A stretch of DNA of 63,506 bases from Euglena gracilis (taxonomy: Eukaryota; Euglenozoa; Euglenophyceae; Euglenales; Euglenaceae): positions 1 to 63,506 of the forward strand of contig CAAHFI011465846.1 in assembly GCA_900893395.1 (NCBI GenBank). The letters are read 5' to 3'. The notes below the pieces were generated by a model, which saw nothing but the letters and a program-made list of their open reading frames with translations, was not told the origin of the DNA and searched no databases. Below are positions 59,503 through 63,506 of this stretch, piece after piece (position 1 is the stretch's first letter; each line of letters starts with the position of its first letter). Made by a program: the position numbers and the translations under genes.

Positions 59503-62500
59503 ATGCTGCTTTTTCGCACGCCGGCCGCGGCGGAAATGGGGTCTCCGCGTCTGCGGTTCTTCGCAACAATCAGGCGAAGGGCGCCGGAGGTCGAGACGAC
59601 CGAAAACGGCCGCGGCGACCGGTCGTTTTGCCGCCCGGAATGGGCCGTCGGAGCCAAACAGGCCGTTTTCTGGGCGTTCGTCATTTACGTGCTTTTTTGC
59701 GCCTCCCGGGCGGTAAATGCTGCTTTTTCCGCACGCCGGCCGCGGCGGAAATGGGGTCTCCGCGTCTGCGGTTCTTCGCAACAATCAGGCGAAGGGCGCC
59801 GGAGGTCGAGACGACCGAAAACGGCCGCGGCGACCGGTCGTTTTGCCGCCCGGAATGGGCCGATCGGAGCCAAACAGGCCGTTTTCTGGGCGTTCGTCAT
59901 TTACGTGCTTTTTTGCGCCTCCCGGGCGGTAAATGCTGCTTTTTCCGCACGCCGGCCGCGGCGGAAATGGGTCTCCGCGTCTGCGGTTCTTCGCAACAAT
60001 CAGGCGAAGGGCGCCGGAGGTCGACACGACCGAAAACGGCCGCGGCGACCGGTCGTTTTGCCGCCCGGAATGGGCCGATCGGAGCCAAACAGGCCGTTTT
60101 CTGGGCGTTCGTCATTTACGTGCTTTTTGCGCCTCCCGGGCGGTAAATGCTGCTTTTTCCGCACGCGGCCGCGGCGGAAAGGGGTCTCCGCGTCTGCGGT
60201 TCTTCGCAACAATCAGGCGAAGGGCGCCGGAGGTCGAGACGACCGAAAACGGCCGCGGCGACCGGTCGTTTTGCCGCCCGGAATGGGCCGATCGGAGCCA
60301 AACAGGCCGTTTCTGGGCGTTCGTCATTTACGTGCTTTTTTGCGCCTCCCGGGCGGTAAATGCTGCTTTTTCCGCACGCCGGCCGCGGCGGAAATGGGGT
60401 CCGCGTCTGCGGTTCTTCGCAACAATCAGGCGAAGGCGCCGGAGGTCGAGACGACCGAAAACGGCCGCGGCGACCGGTCGTTTTGCCGCCCGGAATGGGC
60501 CGATCGGAGCCAAACAGGCCGTTTTCTGGGCGTTCGTCATTTACGTGCTTTTTTGCGCCTCGGCGGTAAATGCTGCTTTTTCCGCCGCCGGCCGCGGCGG
60601 AAATGGGTCTCCGCGTCTGCGGTTCTTCGCAACAATCAGGCGAAGGCGCCGGAGGTCGAGACGACCGAAAACGCCGCGGCGACCGGTCGTTTTGCCGCCC
60701 GGAATGGGCCGATCGGAGCCAAACAGGCCGTTTTCTGGGCGTTCGTCATTTACGTGCTTTTTTGCGCCTCCCGGGCGGTAAATGCTGCTTTTTCCGCCGC
60801 CGGCCGCGGCGGAAATGGGGTCTCCGCGTCTGCGGTTCTTCGCAACAATCAGGCGAAGGCGCCGGAGGTCGACGACCGAAAACGGCCGCGGCGACCGGTC
60901 GTTTTGCCGCCCGGAATGGGCCGGTCGGAGAGCCGTTTTCTGGGCGTTCGTCATTTACGTGCTTTTTGCGCCTCCCGGGCGGTAAATGCTGCTTTTTTCC
61001 GCACGCCGGCCGCGGCGGAAATGGGGTCTCCGCGTCTGCGGTTCTTCGCAACAATCAGGCGAAGGCGCCGGAGGTCGAGACGAACCGAAAACGGCCGCGG
61101 CGACCGGTCGTTTTGCCCCGGAATGGGCCGATCGGAGCCAAACAGGCCGTTTTCTGGGCGTTCGTCATTTACGTCTTTTTTGCGCCGGGCGGTAAATGCT
61201 GCTTTTTCCGCACGCCGGCCGCGCGGAAATGGGGTCTCCGCGTCTGCGGTTCTTCGCAACAATCAGGCGAAGGCGCCGGAGTCGAGACGAACCGAAAACG
61301 GCCGCGGCGACCGGTCGTTTTGCCGCCCGGAATGGGCCGATCGGAGCCAAACAGGCCGTTTTCTGGGCGTTCGTCATTTACGTGCTTTTTTGCGCCCCCG
61401 GGCGGTAAATGCTGCTTTTTCCGCACGCCGGCCGCGGCGGAAATGGGGTCTCCGCGTCTGCGGTTCTTCGCAACAATCAGGCGAAGGGCGCCGGAGGTCG
61501 AGACGACCGAAACGGCCGCGGCGACCGGTCGTTTGCCGCCCGGAATGGGCGATCGGAGCCAAACAGGCCGTTTTCTGGGCGTTCGTCATTTACGTGCTTT
61601 TTTGCGCCTCCGGGCGGTAAATGCTGCTTTTTTCCGCAGCGGCCGCGGCGGAAATGGGTCTCCGCGTCTGCGGTTCTTCGCAACAATCAGGCGAAGGCGC
61701 CGAGGTCGAGACGACCGAAAACGGCCGCGGCGACCGTCGTTTTGCCGCCCGGAATGGGCCGATCGGAGCCAAACAGGCCGTTTTCTGGGCGTTCGTCATT
61801 TACGTGCTTTTTTGCGCCTCCCGGCGGTAAATGCTGCTTTTTCCGCCGGCCGCGGCGGAAATGGGTCTCCGCGTCTGCGGTTCTTCGCAACAATCAGGCG
61901 AAGGCGCCGGAGGTCGACACCACCGAAACGGCCGCGGCGACCGTCGTTTTGCCGCCCGGAATGGGCCGATCGGAGCCAAACAGGCCGTTTTCTGGCGTTC
62001 GTCATTTACGTGCTTTTTTGCGCCTCCCGGGCGGTAAATGCTTGCTTTTTCCGCACGCCGGCCGCGCGGGAAATGGGGTCTCCGCGTCTGCGGTTCTTCG
62101 CAACAATCAGGCGAAGGCGCCGGAGGTCGACGACACCGAAAACGGCCGCGGCGACCGGTCGTTTTGCCGCCCGGAATGGGCCGATCGGAGCCAAACAGGC
62201 CGTTTTCTGGGCGTTCGTCATTTACGTGCTTTTTTGCGCCTCCCGGGCGGTAAATGCTGCTTTTTCCGCACGCCGGCCGCGCGGAAATGGGGTCTCCCGT
62301 CTGCGTTCTTCGCAACAATCAGGCGAAGGGCGCCGGAGGTCGAGACGACCGAAAACGGCCGCGGCGACCGGTCGTTTTGCCGCCCGGAATGGGCCGGATC
62401 GGAGCCAAACAGGCCGTTTTCTGGGCGTTCGTCATTTACGTGCTTTTTTGCGCCTCCGGCGGTAATGCTGCTTTTTCCGCACGCCGGCGCGGCGGAAATG

Positions 62501-63506
62501 GGGTCTCCGCGTCTGCGGTTCTTCGCAACAATCAGGCAAAGGCGCCGGATCGACACACGAAAACGGCCGCGGCGACCGGTCGTTTTGCCGCCCGGAATGG
62601 CCGTCGGAGCCAAACAGGCCGTTTTCTGGCGTTCGTCATTTACGTGCTTTTTTGCCCTCGGGCGGTAAATGCTGCTTTTTCCGCCCGCGCCGCGGCGAAA
62701 TGGGTCTCCGCGTCTGCGGTTCTTCGCAACAATCAGGCGAAGGCGCCGGAGGTCGACACCACCGAAAACGCCGCGCCGGTCGTTTTGCCGCCCGGAATGG
62801 GCCGATCGGAGCCAAACAGGCCGTTTTCTGGGCGTTCGTCATTTACGTGCTTTTTGCGCCTCCGGGCGTAAATGCTGCTTTTCCGCCCGCCGGCCGCGGG
62901 GAAATGGGTCTCCGCGTCTGCGGTTCTTCGCAACAATCAGGCGAAGGCGCCGGAGGTCGACACGACCAAAAACGGCGCGGCGACCGGTCGTTTTGCCGCC
63001 CGAATGGGCCGATCGGAGCCAAACAGGCCGTTTTCTGGGCGTTCGTCATTTACGTGCTTTTGCGCCTCCCGGCGGTAAATGCTGCTTTTTCCGCCCGCCG
63101 GCCGCGGCGGAAATGGGGTCTCCGCGTCCGGTTCTTCGCAACAATCAGGCGAAGGGCGCCGGAGGTCGAACGACGAAAACGGCCGCGGCGACCGGTCGTT
63201 TGCCGCCCGGAATGGGCCGATCGGAGCCAAACAGGCCTTTTCTGGCGTCGTCATTTACGTGCTTTTTGCGCCTCCCGGGCGGTAAATGCTGCTTTTTCCG
63301 CCCGCCGGCCCGCGAAATGGGGTTCCCGCGTCTGCGGTTCTTCGAAACAATCAGGCGAAGGGCGCCGGAAGGTCGAGACGACCGAAACGGCCGCGGCGAC
63401 CGGTCGTTTGCCGCCCGGAATGGGCCGATCGAGCCAAACAGGCCGTTCTGGGCGTTTCGTCATTTACGTGCTTTTTTGCGCCTCCCGGGCGGGTAAATGC
63501 TGCTTT
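59503..63506 (+). repeat. Frayed right end of the type B array at the window end
   Basis: Mean spacing drops to about 211.8 (59,503-61,409) and then 208.7 (61,409-63,496). Single-base losses dominate, with some gains (GAACCGAAAA near 61,083 and 61,288; GCGGGTAAATG near 63,490). Unlike the left end, some substitutions recur in separate units: GTCGACAC for GTCGAGAC near 60,021, 61,914, 62,752 and 62,957, and CCGCCCG for CCGCACG near 62,681, 62,885, 63,091 and 63,300. Recurrent shared variants suggest that part of the divergence is real. The window ends inside a unit. Confidence 0.87.

Larger units (their letters stand above)
45900..63506 (+). repeat. Type B satellite array, 215/216-bp unit, about 82 head-to-tail copies
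   Basis: This is a sister subfamily of type A in the same orientation. Relative to the A consensus I count 11 substitutions and one inserted base. Diagnostic differences are CCGGAGG for CCGGTGG, TTGCCGCCC for TTGCAGCCC, CGGAGCCAAACAGGCCG for CGGGCCAAAAATGACG, CATTTACGTGCTTTTTT for CATTTTCGTGCGTTTTT, GGTAAATGCTGCTTTTT for GGTAAGTGCTGTGTTTT, and GGTTCTT for GGTCCTT. Unit length alternates irregularly between 216 (GCGAAGGGCGCC) and 215 (GCGAAGGCGCC). The 216-bp consensus is about 64% GC. The TGA of type A is lost, leaving one plus-strand stop per unit, so meaningless open frames run longer than in A. The array continues to the window end. Confidence 0.98.

Noticed and set aside
57563-59716. Open reading frame of over 700 codons, and many others of 70-640 codons on both strands
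   Set aside because: All are readings of the satellite unit. They begin and end at the same unit positions, exist in several frames at once, rely on rare stops in GC-rich repeats, and shift frame whenever a unit is 215 rather than 216 bp. No recognisable domain appears.
1-63506. CRISPR array
   Set aside because: There are no short direct repeats separated by unique spacers. The entire 215-bp unit repeats without variable spacers, and no cas genes are present.
1-63506. Ribosomal DNA intergenic spacer sub-repeats
   Set aside because: No rRNA gene sequence is seen anywhere in the window, and about 297 uninterrupted copies is far more than usual for spacer sub-repeats.
1-63506. Transposon or LTR-element origin of the unit
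   Set aside because: No terminal repeats, target-site duplications, or transposase or reverse-transcriptase frames are visible. Unit edges are arbitrary in a continuous head-to-tail array.
1-63506. Telomeric repeats or inverted (head-to-head) unit junctions
   Set aside because: No short telomere-type tandem motif is present, and every unit inspected, including those at the A/B switch and the deletions, has the same orientation.

Overview
The whole 63,506-base window is one head-to-tail satellite DNA array. I count about 297 copies of a unit close to 215 bp, all in the same orientation. I see no protein-coding gene, RNA gene, transposon, CRISPR array or unique spacer. An uninterrupted array of this size points to eukaryotic heterochromatin, such as a centromere, pericentromere or subtelomeric block, or to an unplaced satellite contig. 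It does not look bacterial. The consensus unit is 63.7% GC (137 of 215) with 33 CpG sites, an observed/expected ratio of about 1.5. That argues against a genome with strong methylation-driven CpG loss, or for very recent amplification. I cannot name the species or the satellite family.

Layout: type A (215 bp) fills 1 to about 45,899, roughly 215 copies. Type B (215/216 bp, 11 substitutions and one inserted base from A) fills about 45,942 to 63,506, roughly 82 copies. A has a frayed left end (1-4,130, mean unit about 210 bp), a zone grading to full length (to about 12,450), a near-invariant core (12,454-26,422) and a patch of A/B mosaic units (27,191-28,757). Then come a lightly variable stretch, a second near-invariant core (32,421-37,149), a stretch with sizeable internal deletions (37,150-42,020) and a frayed right end (42,021-45,899, mean about 211 bp). 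The A-to-B switch lies inside one unit. B opens with about 0.7 kb of disturbed units, including one truncated unit with about 10 bp of foreign sequence. A regular B core follows to about 59,500, and then a frayed end.

The unit is rich in short dyad symmetries. One 17-bp segment shared by A and B matches the mammalian CENP-B box core at 8 of 9 fixed bases and sits in a 7-bp inverted repeat. In A, a T-rich arm pairs with a partner upstream. In B that partner is lost, and two B-specific substitutions give the arm a new partner downstream. These are the most interesting signals here, and they fit a centromere-type satellite, but that role is inference.

The frayed zones vary mostly by single-base deletions. 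This may be real edge decay or long-read consensus error. Raw reads would be needed to decide.
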